64,000 bases of DNA from Bifidobacterium asteroides (lineage in GTDB: Bacteria; Actinomycetota; Actinomycetes; Actinomycetales; Bifidobacteriaceae), in NCBI RefSeq assembly GCF_009683175.1, contig NZ_WKKW01000001.1, positions 744,001-808,000 of the forward strand. The letters are read 5' to 3'. Position numbers and translations under genes: made by a program. Below the pieces are notes generated by a model, which saw only the letters and a program-made list of their open reading frames with translations, did not search any database and was not told where the DNA came from. Position 1 is the stretch's first letter, and every line of letters starts with the position of its first letter. Shown here one piece after another: positions 50,495 through 59,289 of the stretch.

Positions 50495-51712
50495 CTACTC
50501 GTCTCCCAGGATGCCGTCGACAAAGGACTCGGGATCGAAAACGGCCAGATCGTCGGGCCCCTCGCCCAGCCCGACCAGCTTGACGGGCACGCCCAGCTCC
50601 CGCTGGACAGATATGACAATGCCGCCCTTGGCCGAGCCGTCCAGCTTGGTCAGGACAATGCCTGTGACCCCGATGGCCTGGGCGAAGACCTTGGCCTGGA
50701 TCATCCCGTTCTGCCCGGTAGTGGCATCCAGGACCAGCAGAACCTCGTCCACGGGCAGGTTCTTCTCGATCACCCGCCGGATCTTGCCCAGCTGATCCAT
50801 GAGGTTGGCCTTGTTCTGGAGGCGCCCGGCGGTGTCCACAATGAGAACATCTGCCTGATCATTTTTGGCCCGTTCGGCCGCTTCAAAGGCCACCGAGGCC
50901 GGGTCGGCACCGTCACGGTCGCTGCGGACCACAGGCACGCCCACCTTGCCGCCCCAGGTTTCCAGCTGGTCAGCGGCGGCGGCACGGAAGGTGTCGGCGG
51001 CCCCCATGACCACCGACTTGCCATCGGCCACGAAGAGCCGGGCCAGCTTGCCCGCCGTGGTGGTCTTGCCCGTGCCGTTGACACCCACCATGATGATGAC
51101 CGACGGCCTGTTGGCCTGAGGTCGGGTAGCCGCCAGAGTTCGGTCCATATTGGGGTCGACCAGATCGATCAGGCGCTGACGAAGGCCACGACGCACTGCT
51201 GCGGGGTCCTTCTGCCCTGTGATCCGAGCATCGTCGCGCAGCTGCTTCACCAGCTGTTCGCTGGCCTCGGCGCCCACATCCGCCATGAGCAGTGTGTCTT
51301 CCACATCCTCCCAGTCGGATTCGCTCAGATGATCCTTGGTCAGAATGGCAAAAAGAGCCTTGCCGAAGGGGTTGGGGCTCTTGGCCAGCCTGGCCTTGAG
51401 TCTGGTCATACGGGATGCAGAGGCCTCCGGATGAGCCAGCTCCTCCTGCGCCGACGATGCCGCTTGCTCAACCGAGGACGGCTGACTGGACTCCTTTGAA
51501 TCGACTGAGCCGGAACCCGTAGAAGCGTCCAGATTGGGGGAAGCACCCGATGCATGCGAATCCGCTGGGGAGGCATCAGACTCTTGCACCCTGTCGGAGC
51601 GAGTGGAATCCCCCTGGGACCGGCGTTTACGGACCGCCACCAGAATGCCGACCACGGCCAGCACCAGGACGATCAGCACCGCGATAAGAATAAGGAGCTG
51701 CTGTGTTGTCAT
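50495..51712 (-). CDS. ftsY: Signal recognition particle receptor FtsY
   Basis: SRP receptor GTPase (405 aa) that delivers ribosomes to the translocon together with Ffh and the SRP RNA at 8085-8166. It starts with a membrane span (LLILIAVLIVLVLAVVGILVAV), as in other actinobacteria, then a Ser/Glu-rich linker of about 80 residues, and the NG domain. GTPase motifs are GVNGTGKTTTAGKLA (G1), VDTAGRLQNK (G3) and LTKLDGSAKGG (G4). ATG 51712 is chosen over an upstream in-frame ATG because it starts just before the membrane span. Confidence 0.95.
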   Translation of the reverse strand: MTTQQLLILIAVLIVLVLAVVGILVAVRKRRSQGDSTRSDRVQESDASPADSHASGASPNLDASTGSGSVDSKESSQPSSVEQAASSAQEELAHPEASASRMTRLKARLAKSPNPFGKALFAILTKDHLSESDWEDVEDTLLMADVGAEASEQLVKQLRDDARITGQKDPAAVRRGLRQRLIDLVDPNMDRTLAATRPQANRPSVIIMVGVNGTGKTTTAGKLARLFVADGKSVVMGAADTFRAAAADQLETWGGKVGVPVVRSDRDGADPASVAFEAAERAKNDQADVLIVDTAGRLQNKANLMDQLGKIRRVIEKNLPVDEVLLVLDATTGQNGMIQAKVFAQAIGVTGIVLTKLDGSAKGGIVISVQRELGVPVKLVGLGEGPDDLAVFDPESFVDGILGDE

Positions 51713-51761
51713 AGGTACCAGCCTAAAGGCGAAAAGGGACACAGACGGTCACCACCAACGA

Positions 51762-52334
51762 TCACTTTCCGCTTGGATAGCTCGTTCCCGCCTGCGAACC
51801 GCTCTTGACTGCAGGCATGACGTCGGAGGTGGTGGACTGAGGCTCCCGTCGCTGCGAACGCGAAGGCTCAGGGCTGGGTGATCGCAGGGTGGAGCTCCTG
51901 GGAGCTGGAGGCCCAGAGGCCGTAGAAGCCAACTGCGCGGCATTCTTCTGTTGTCTCGGGCTGACCGACGATGCGGAATCGCTGCTCGGTGGCGGGGGCA
52001 GATTTATTTCGTCCGTGGAATCGGAGGCCAGCATACCTCGAACTTCCACCACGGAGGAGGAATTGACATAGACCGGATAGGGATGTTCGGAATCTTCAGC
52101 GGTTGATGCATCCTCGCCCGATCCAGGGGCGAAAGACAGATGCCCCCCTGCTACACGCGGCAGCTGATTCTCTCGCTCCTGCTGACGGCGGGCGGCCCTG
52201 TGCACACGCTCATTCAGCGACTGAGAGAAAGCACGGTCCTGGGACTCGCCAAGCGCCAGACGCATGACGAATACGATGAATGCCGCCACCACCAGCACCC
52301 ATATCAGGACAATCAGCCAGACCATACACGCCAT
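51762..52334 (-). CDS. Hypothetical membrane-anchored protein
   Basis: A 190-residue protein (or 187 if it starts at the ATG at 52325). One N-terminal span (VWLIVLIWVLVVAAFIVFV) is followed by a charged helical stretch (SLNERVHRAARRQQERENQ) and a long Ser/Pro/Arg-rich, probably disordered cytoplasmic tail. No domain is recognised. It sits 49 bases upstream of ftsY on the same strand and may be co-transcribed with it. Confidence 0.65.
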   Translation of the reverse strand: MACMVWLIVLIWVLVVAAFIVFVMRLALGESQDRAFSQSLNERVHRAARRQQERENQLPRVAGGHLSFAPGSGEDASTAEDSEHPYPVYVNSSSVVEVRGMLASDSTDEINLPPPPSSDSASSVSPRQQKNAAQLASTASGPPAPRSSTLRSPSPEPSRSQRREPQSTTSDVMPAVKSGSQAGTSYPSGK

Positions 52335-52573
52335 TCTCTCAGAAGAACGCCACAGACGCGCTAAGACACGAGGAATCTATCGGTCTCTTTCACACTGATG
52401 GGTCAGCGGATGCTCAGTATCTTTCTTATACGCGAGGCGGCTGCAAGTGAGAAGTAACGCTTCTGCGGGAATCACGCTCTGCCAGGTCTGCAATTACCAT
52501 TCAAGAAATCAAGACATTCAAAAATCGACAAGTCCCTTGCAATGGCGGTAACGGTACATAACCGCCACCAGTA
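52335..52573. other. Intergenic segment with a hairpin
   Basis: No gene is seen in these 239 bases. A small hairpin, GGCGGT (52544-52549) with ACCGCC (52561-52566), lies just after the end of the ABC-2 permease remnant and may act as a weak terminator for it on the minus strand. From here rightwards the base composition becomes noticeably more AT-rich. Confidence 0.5.
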
Positions 52574-53304
52574 TTATTTCCAGCGAAAACCGTATATGGA
52601 AACAAGTCCTAAGGTAATGCAGCCCACAGCCAGGTATAGGATCCCGAGCCAGGCATGAGGCCAGGTCCCCGATCCGATCAGCATCATCGACAAGGCCTCC
52701 CTCATATGATATAGAGGCGTATACGGGGCAATGGTCTGCACCCAGGACGGTAGCATATTGAGCGGCATCATGGCTCCGCCGATGAAGCCAAGGGGCAGAA
52801 TAATGATGTTCGCAAGGATGGATACCCCTGCGATGGAGTAAATTATCATGGCGATAATGACACCCAGGAAAAAGAACAAAAGATAGCCAAGAACGAGGGG
52901 AAGCAATCCCGACAAAAATGTCGGTTTCAGCCTCATTCCCATAATGATTCCCAAGAGACAAGCACTACAGCCTGCGCCAGGAGGACGACGATACCCACAA
53001 CAGCCTGGGAGAGGATAATCACATTCCAGGATAGAGGAAAATTGCGAACCGTCTGAAGCATGCCATTCTCACGCCAGAGAGCAAGGTGCGAAGCACCTGC
53101 AAAAATACCCACATAGGCCGCGCCAAATGCAATGACATTGGCGCTGATTTGACTGGCAATATCAACTCCAGGAACGTAGCTCTTAAAAGACAGGACCAGC
53201 GCCAATAACAGAGCTATCGGAAAGAGAAAGGTAAAAACCAGGGTGGACCAGTCACGAATATCGTAGTGGAACATCAATTTGAATAGAGTTTTGAAGCTGC
53301 TCAT
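52574..53304 (-). pseudogene. ABC-2 type transporter permease, broken by a frameshift
   Basis: Two overlapping frames together make one ABC-2 permease of about 245 residues. The first (53304 down to 52933) starts MSSFKTLFKLMFHYDIRDW and covers the N-terminal cytoplasmic part and the first spans, ending in a stop after VVLVSWESLWE. The second, readable from 52954 to 52574, carries the rest: MGMRLKPTFLSGLLPLVLGYL, GFIGGAMMPLNMLPSWVQTI and the last span. The junction near 52940-52955 needs a single-base insertion to restore one chain. The ATPase gene just upstream is intact and overlaps this start by four bases. Programmed frameshifting or a sequencing error is possible but less likely than a mutation. 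Confidence 0.8.
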
Positions 53305-54209
53305 TTGACGTTCTCCTTTTCGAGAAGGCGAAGGTAGACATCCTCCAGACGCCCATCCTTGACTTGCGCCTGGCTTGTATTGATCCCTGAATCAACCAAT
53401 TTTGCGAAAGTAACTCCGGTATCCCGGGTGCGTACTGTTAGACCATCGGGCGTGACCTTTACATAGTCGTCCCCCACGAGATGGGCTACTTGATCAGCGT
53501 GATCCAAGGCATTTGGAAGAAGAATGGTCGATTCCATCTCTGCTTGCGCAATAAGCTTGCTGGGACTGGCCGTCACGAGAATATGCTTATCCGCCAAGAT
53601 CGAAACCATGCTGCACAACCGCTCCGCCTCATCCAGATGGTGCGTCGTATAAAGAACCGTGGCGGCCAATTGCTGATTCGATTTGAGCAAGCTCACAAGA
53701 TCATGGCGTGACTCCGGATCGAGGGCGGCAGTGGGCTCATCTAGAAAGAGCAGCCGAGGATGATGGACGATGGCCGTAGCGATAGCCAATCTCTGCTGTT
53801 CGCCGCCGGATAATGATTCAACCTTGTTGGATGCCACATGATCCAGTTTCAATGCATCAATAAGATCGTCCACACGCGACCGGGGCACCTGGTAGATATC
53901 CGCCACTGCGGTAAGGTGCTCAAAGAGCGTCGTTTTAGGGAAGAAGGACGACTTTTGAGGCTGGATGCCTATTCGGCGGAGCAGGGCCAAGTTGCGTGGA
54001 TAGGGCGTCTTGCCCAGAACGGAGACCGTTCCCTCAGCCGGTTTTTGCAGTCCTTCCAAGACGGTGAACAGGGTTGTCTTCCCAGCGCCATTTGGCCCGA
54101 TGACCCCATGGAAGGCCCCTTCTTCAACCTCCAATGAAAGATGAGAGAGAATCGTTTTGTTCTTTATTCGAACAGTAAGGTTCGATACGCTTACTTCGAT
54201 ATTGCCCAT
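53301..54209 (-). CDS. ABC transporter ATP-binding protein
   Basis: ATPase of an ABC-2 exporter (302 aa). Walker A is IGPNGAGKTTLF, the Q-loop region IGIQPQKSSFF, the signature LSGGEQQRLAIA, Walker B RLLFLDEPTAALDP, and the switch His is in TTHHLDEAERL. The C-terminal 90 residues form the usual extra domain of drug or bacteriocin exporters. The start at 54209 (MGNIEVSVSN) is preferred over 54230. It overlaps the permease start (ATGA); because that permease is frameshifted, the exporter may be inactive. Confidence 0.9.
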   Translation of the reverse strand: MGNIEVSVSNLTVRIKNKTILSHLSLEVEEGAFHGVIGPNGAGKTTLFTVLEGLQKPAEGTVSVLGKTPYPRNLALLRRIGIQPQKSSFFPKTTLFEHLTAVADIYQVPRSRVDDLIDALKLDHVASNKVESLSGGEQQRLAIATAIVHHPRLLFLDEPTAALDPESRHDLVSLLKSNQQLAATVLYTTHHLDEAERLCSMVSILADKHILVTASPSKLIAQAEMESTILLPNALDHADQVAHLVGDDYVKVTPDGLTVRTRDTGVTFAKLVDSGINTSQAQVKDGRLEDVYLRLLEKENVK

Positions 54210-54849
54210 TCCAGAGCCTTTCAGCGTCAATACTGATGTGGTAAAGCGCGGGTTGTGTCGTCTATTGCTGCTTGTCTATTCATGACCATTTCAATTTGCT
54301 GAGTCTGCGCAGGTGGAGGAAAGAATCAGTCCAAATTCCGGCCCAGCATAGTATGGTGATTTTGGCTCCGATGGTCTTTTCCATGAGACCATCTGCTTCA
54401 ACTACGATAGCTTATTAATCCATATTCTTTCCTCACCCATGAGCCCAGAATTTCAGGCATTTTCTAATAAAATACAAGCTGGATCAGACATAAAACCGCC
54501 ACCGTCCCACAAATTATGGCATCCAAGAGCACGTACTGGCAAACACTGATTCCACTACTGGTTTACCTGCAGCTGGAACAGCATATTCCCATTTATCAAG
54601 CGGGCCACCAAGGGGCGGACGGGTACATCTACTTTGTTCCCAATCGGCACTTTGGTAAGAGAAGCCATACCAGTATCAGTAAAAGCGGATATTGAGAAAA
54701 GTGCGATGCTTGTTCCCCCGGCTCATGCTCACCAGTGGGGAGGTTGACCGCCGACAACAGTAGACCGCGCGAACGAACAGCGACGGCGATGATGCGAAAC
54801 TCTGCAAGTTATCGACGGAACCCACTATTTCGCCCTTTTCGCGTATTGG
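54210..54849. other. 640-base AT-richer gap without a convincing gene
   Basis: Six-frame inspection gives only short, stop-rich frames. One minus-strand stretch around 54560-54700 reads for about 45 codons without a stop but matches nothing I recognise. The promoter of the ABC genes must lie at the left end. The low GC and absence of genes suggest decayed accessory DNA. Confidence 0.5.
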
Positions 54850-55071
54850 CTATCTCGAATGATGCTGGCCTTCACCGTTTCGCCGCCAGTCTCTTACCAT
54901 CATGAAGACAATCATCATTAGCCAAGCTACTGGGTATGTGCATGAACCCCAGAACTGTGAACCGGTGGCAAACGATATAACATGGGCGAGAATAAATGCC
55001 AGGGCAAAAAACCTGACAGCAATGACTTGCGGCTTATCGGATGGTTTCTGTGTCGAAGCTGTTTGTCTCAT
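54850..55071 (-). CDS. Small hypothetical membrane protein
   Basis: A 73-residue protein with two hydrophobic segments (VIAVRFFALAFILAHVISFA and YPVAWLMMIVFMMV) and a basic C-terminus (RDWRRNGEGQHHSR), which predicts both ends in the cytoplasm. The start at 55071 is chosen for AAAGGAACC upstream of ATGAGACAA; the frame is open for 23 more codons. No family is recognised. Confidence 0.5.
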   Translation of the reverse strand: MRQTASTQKPSDKPQVIAVRFFALAFILAHVISFATGSQFWGSCTYPVAWLMMIVFMMVRDWRRNGEGQHHSR

Positions 55072-55270
55072 GGCGGTTCCTTTGCCGTCGTACATAATGC
55101 ACGGAATGTGCATAAAAACAAAATATACACTAACCGGCATTCGCTCAAAATAAGCTTAAAATAAGTTCGCGTTCTGGATGCGCATATACGTCATAGCCGG
55201 AGAAAATCATTGCAGAGAGCCTAGCCAGGAAGCAATTACATGAAAGCTGCTTTTGCATCCAAGATTGCGT

Positions 55271-55834
55271 TTACCGATCTGTTCGTTTCGTAGACAAATC
55301 AATCCAATACCGTTCTACTGGCTGACCAGATCTGCTGGAGAGCACATTCTCCAGTTGCCCGCCACGCGAAAGGATGGTCCGGCGGCTGGCCAGATTCGAC
55401 GGGGAACAAGTAATCAGGACCCTACTCATGCCCAGAGTGGCAGCTTGTCGAAGACATTCATCCAGCATCAGCCCGGCATAGCCCAGCCGGCGACAATCCG
55501 GACGAACTGAATAGCCGATGTTGCCGCCCACTCGCAGAAGCGCCTGCGTAAGCTGCAACCTCAGCTGAATCATCCCCACCAGTTTGCCGCTGGGGTCCAT
55601 GGCGGCGAACTGCAGAGCTGGCACAAACCCCGGCGGCAGATCATCACCACGCGCCTGACGAGCCACCTCCGGCAGACCAAACCGACGAACCTCATCCAGG
55701 CTGTGGCAGCCCTCCAAGGGGCCGAGACCAGCCGCTTCATCCTGAGGCTGAGAACGGCAGGCCTGCAGATATTCCCAGATCATTTCGGCATCCACCGCCC
55801 CCGGCCGGTCCAACCTCACCAGATGGATTCTCAT
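55271..55834 (-). CDS. GNAT-family N-acetyltransferase
   Basis: Acetyl-CoA-dependent acetyltransferase (187 aa). The GNAT core is visible as LVGMIQLRLQLTQALLRVGG, then the acetyl-CoA-binding motif A, VRPDCRRLGYAGLMLDECL, and the motif B region MSRVLITCSPSNLASRR. The strong site GAGGAGGTGG precedes the ATG. A 76-base copy of the motif A segment occurs at 57522-57597. The substrate is unknown. Confidence 0.88.
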   Translation of the reverse strand: MRIHLVRLDRPGAVDAEMIWEYLQACRSQPQDEAAGLGPLEGCHSLDEVRRFGLPEVARQARGDDLPPGFVPALQFAAMDPSGKLVGMIQLRLQLTQALLRVGGNIGYSVRPDCRRLGYAGLMLDECLRQAATLGMSRVLITCSPSNLASRRTILSRGGQLENVLSSRSGQPVERYWIDLSTKRTDR

Positions 55835-56133
55835 GGTCCACCTCCTCTGTCGAGTGCTTGACCACCACTTTGTGTTTCAGCTTACCTGAGCAGCATTCAA
55901 CGGAACTGGGGTTTTCAAAGAGGACAAGCGCCACAGGGACATCGCACACATGGGTGAATAGTCGGAACTCAATACAGCAAGAATCACAATGTTCAACAAG
56001 GTTCTTCCAAACTTAAGTTCTGTTCTTCAGTTCCCAGCTTCAGCTTCATCAGGTCAACGAAAGCGTAGCTCTGGAATCTATTGTTCTTTCTGCTTTTCTC
56101 CTCGCGATGCCCGGAACAACTGATCAGGGATCG

Positions 56134-56517
56134 TCAGTCAGACATTCCGGCCTGAAACCATGTGATGACAATTTGCGTACGATCTCGCAGACCGGTCTTG
56201 TCGAGTATGCGACTTACGTAGCGCCGGACGGAAGTAGTTTCGAGAGTGAGGCGCTGGGCTATTTCCCGGTTGGAGAGCCCTTGAGCGATGAGCCCGGCTA
56301 TCTCGTACTCCCTGGGGGTCAACTTATCCAGCTGCTGTCTGGCCTGTGGATCACTGACCTCATGCCGGGCATAGGCTCTGTCGCGGTTGATGAGCTCTGC
56401 TGTAATGCGGGGGGTGAGCACTGCGTCCCCATCGGCCACTGCGTGAATGGCTCGGTGCAGATCTCTGGTAGACATATCCTTAACTTGAGAGCCTAGACTC
56501 GTGCCCTGGCAACTGCT
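56134..56517 (-). pseudogene. NarL-type response regulator remnant (HTH only)
   Basis: The C-terminal LuxR/NarL helix-turn-helix is complete: LTPREYEIAGLIAQGLSNRE, then IAQRLTLETTSVRRYVSRIL. Ahead of it is the typical inter-domain linker HRAIHAVADGDAVLTP. An ATG at 56475 could start a 113-residue protein, but the same frame continues upstream to 56517 as GSQVKDMSTRDLHRA, which looks like the end of a receiver domain (the K of its conserved Lys block). A stop then follows and the rest of the receiver is missing. It is therefore most likely the 3' stump of a response regulator. It could still be expressed as a DNA-binding fragment. No histidine kinase is nearby. Confidence 0.7.
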
Positions 56518-56990
56518 CTACCAACAATTCAGTTCATCGAACGTTACGAGAAGTTTTAAACAAAGTTTCAAGAAGTCTGTTGATCGCGTCTATGAAGCTT
56601 ATCGGGGTGTGAGCATCATCGACGACTGGAAAGCCGGCGAATGGTTCTAGAGCCGCCATAGCAGATCTTATCGGATTCGGATATCCCACAGTCCGGCGAA
56701 ACAGGAGTGAGTCTTGCCCCCAAAGCTACGCTTGCTATCCCCAAAATAGACGTTTGGTGTGGAACAAAAATAGGTAGCAAGCATAGTAAATGTGCGTACG
56801 AGTCCGTCCAATTACTCACTTATGCCGGACAACCGAACCCAATAATTGCGTAGACTTGGCAGATGAATACCTGTGCTCTTGTCGTCGCTGTGAATGTGTC
56901 AACCGCTAGACAACGTTGGATGTTCTAGGCAACATTCCGGTTCTTCGCATGATGAGATAGAGCTTTGAATAATATTGGAGGGAGTGCATT
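56518..56990. other. AT-richer gap without a convincing gene
   Basis: About 470 bases with only short stop-interrupted frames on both strands. The missing receiver domain of the NarL-type remnant cannot be read here. The right end must hold the promoter of the small TTG-start gene. Confidence 0.45.
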
Positions 56991-57314
56991 TTGTCAGGGA
57001 ACAGTATCGAACGGAACGGCGTTGAAGACTTCTCTGTTACTTTGCAGTATGGAGTAACGGCCCGCTTTTCCAGACAGGAAAATACCAGTGACTACGAAGT
57101 CAAATACGAGAACGTTCCCGTATTCCTCAGGGATTACTTGCATGACGCAACCATAGGAAGAACGCAGCTTGCAGTTCCCAAGCACAAGATGGAACAATTC
57201 AATGCACGTCTGATCGAACTGATCAATGAGATTTTCGCTCCGGAAACCACAAGAGAAGATTTAATCGAATCCGCCATTCAGGATATTAACAATGCTGTGA
57301 AAGAAGCCGAATAG
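56991..57314 (+). CDS. Small hypothetical protein
   Basis: A 107-residue acidic soluble protein starting with TTG, supported by GGAGGGAG seven bases upstream. It contains FSVTLQYGVTARF near the start and a helical C-terminus (ETTREDLIESAIQDINNAV). No signal peptide, membrane span or family is recognised. It is AT-richer than the core genes and lies among decayed genes, so it was probably acquired. Confidence 0.6.
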   Translation: MSGNSIERNGVEDFSVTLQYGVTARFSRQENTSDYEVKYENVPVFLRDYLHDATIGRTQLAVPKHKMEQFNARLIELINEIFAPETTREDLIESAIQDINNAVKEAE

Positions 57315-57521
57315 CGGATTCGATAACATACGACTAGCGTCTGCAGATTACGGAGATTTCTTTCGACCAGCCTCATGCAGCCGGATCTGCGTAGTGCAAT
57401 AAATCAACATCTACCCATGCTTTATACTTGTACGTTTTACCGACGGGGCAGTTGTAGTGAGCGGTTGCTCTTTGAGCTTTCCCACCACCAGGTAACGTAA
57501 CAATGTTGCCCTGAGACCCAA

Positions 57522-57597
57522 CATCAGCCCGGCATAGCCCCGCCGACGACAATCCGGGCGAACCGAATAGCCGATGTTGCCGCCCGTGCGCAGAAGC
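57522..57597 (-). pseudogene. Relic copy of the GNAT motif A segment
   Basis: These 76 bases match 55466-55541 of the GNAT gene at 69 positions. They still read NIGYSVRPDCRRRGYAGLML on the minus strand, but the rest of the gene is absent. It indicates a duplicated, largely deleted acetyltransferase gene. Confidence 0.8.
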
Positions 57598-57683
57598 CCC
57601 GGCAGATTGTTCAATACCCCGTCTATCCAGTCACAGCGGCCAGCCACACGATGGTGGCAGCCTGCCTTAGCCCCGTGTTTGTC

Positions 57684-59117
57684 TTACTCGGTCCTGGCAC
57701 CACCCTCGCGGACCAGGCAGGTGTCCAAGGCCACGGGGCCACGTAACCTGGTCACACTGACCTCCAGGTGGCTAGTGGTCAGTGGACCGACCTGTGCGAA
57801 GTGCTGATACCCAACGGCCCCCACCTCTGCCACCTGGCGGAGTTCACCGTCAAGCTCGGCACTGATGACGACCTGTTCCACCCGCTGGCCGACCTCGATG
57901 TGCTCACGAAGGATGAGCCCATCCACCTGTCGGGGACGGTCGAAATCAATGGTAACGGTGGGATGCTCATCATCCGCAGCGGCCAGCCACCAGCCGGAGT
58001 CCACACCAGTGGACAGGAGGGCCTGTGGGTCACTCCCGCAGGCGTTGGAGGAGACGGACACCTTGGCACCCTCGGTGACGGCCCCCTGCCAGAATTCACG
58101 GATCCTGCGGCCCAGACCGGTCAGGGAATCCACATCGGGCTGGCTGATCTTCCCCTGGGCGTTCGACGGCACGTTGAGCACGAGATTGGCATTCCCGCCG
58201 ACAGTGGTGGACCAGATGTCGAAAAGCTCGTCAGCCGTGCGCACCTTGTCGTCCTCGCTGGCATGGTGGAACCAGCCGGGCCGGATGGAGGTGTCGACCT
58301 CAGCCGGGTACCAGACCAGGGGGCCACCATACTGTTCAAGGATCTTGCGGCTGCCCAGATCCTCATCTTCAGAACGCACAACCCAATCGGGGTTGGCGGG
58401 GTGGTCCAGTTCCCCCTTGCCCATCTTCCACTCTGCATGACTGAGGGTTGCTGGAACCACGCTCCACTCGTTTTCGCGTGCCTTGCCGGCCTCGTTGCCA
58501 CACCAACGGACATCAGGTCCGCAGATACTGATGACCGCTTCCGGCTGAAGGGCCCTAATCACGTTGAAATAGCGTTGCCAGTCATAGGCCTGGATCTTGC
58601 CGTTGGGTCCCTCACCATTGGCTCCGTCCATCCAAACACTGAAGACGGGTCCGTAGTGGGTAAGAAGCTCTATCAGCTGGTTGACATAGTAGTCGTCATA
58701 GGCCTTGCCCTGCCCGTAAGTGGCCTCGGTCCTGTCCCAGGGAGACAGGTAGACACCGAACTTGAGGCCGTGACGGTGGGCGGCCTGGGAGACCTCGCGG
58801 ACCACATCGCCCTTCCCTCCTTTCCAGGGAGAGCTGGCCACGCTGTGATCGGTGTAGGCACTGGGCCAGAGGCAGAATCCGTCGTGATGCTTGCAGGTGA
58901 GGATCACCCCTGTCATGCCAGCGGCTTTAAAGGTCTCCATCCACTGGTCGCAGTCCAGGTCCGCCGGGTTGAAGAGGGCAGGATCCTCGTGGCCCAGGCC
59001 CCATTCGCGGTCGGTCATCGTGTTCATGCCAAAGTGCATGAAGGCATACATCTCCATGCGCTGCCAATCAAGCTGACGGCGGGATGGCTTGATATTGGCG
59101 AGATAATCCAGATTCAT
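57684..59117 (-). CDS. GH29 alpha-L-fucosidase with C-terminal F5/8-type (CBM32-like) domain
   Basis: Retaining fucosidase (477 aa) expected to remove alpha-1,3/1,4-linked fucose, as in subfamily B. The GH29 barrel shows MHFGMNTMTDREWG, the substrate block ILTCKHHDGFCLWPS (His77, His78) and the nucleophile Asp164 in FSVWMDGANGEGP. The last 130 residues resemble a discoidin-type domain (AADDEHPTVTIDFDRPRQVDG). No signal peptide is seen, so it may be intracellular. The start at 59117 follows AAGGAAGGA; the frame is open 33 codons further but without family similarity. It lies beside a broken beta-mannosidase gene, so the two may once have formed an N-glycan or fucoside locus. Confidence 0.92.
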   Translation of the reverse strand: MNLDYLANIKPSRRQLDWQRMEMYAFMHFGMNTMTDREWGLGHEDPALFNPADLDCDQWMETFKAAGMTGVILTCKHHDGFCLWPSAYTDHSVASSPWKGGKGDVVREVSQAAHRHGLKFGVYLSPWDRTEATYGQGKAYDDYYVNQLIELLTHYGPVFSVWMDGANGEGPNGKIQAYDWQRYFNVIRALQPEAVISICGPDVRWCGNEAGKARENEWSVVPATLSHAEWKMGKGELDHPANPDWVVRSEDEDLGSRKILEQYGGPLVWYPAEVDTSIRPGWFHHASEDDKVRTADELFDIWSTTVGGNANLVLNVPSNAQGKISQPDVDSLTGLGRRIREFWQGAVTEGAKVSVSSNACGSDPQALLSTGVDSGWWLAAADDEHPTVTIDFDRPRQVDGLILREHIEVGQRVEQVVISAELDGELRQVAEVGAVGYQHFAQVGPLTTSHLEVSVTRLRGPVALDTCLVREGGARTE

Positions 59118-59289
59118 CGAAATCCTTCCTTGGAATTCGTCTTGTCGGTGGGTTTGCCTGGGTCTGCGGTCTTCTGGCGGGTCTTTGCACTTCTTTGTCC
59201 GAATCTGCTCATACACCAGCGGGCAGCCGAGACCTAATTAATTAACTTACCTCACAATTACCACGAAAGGAATTGACACGCATGAGACA

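Noticed and set aside
54560-54700. Minus-strand open stretch reading LTKVPIGNKVDVPVRPLVAR
   Set aside because: Only about 45 codons without a start or ribosome binding site, and no family recognised; kept as unexplained gap.
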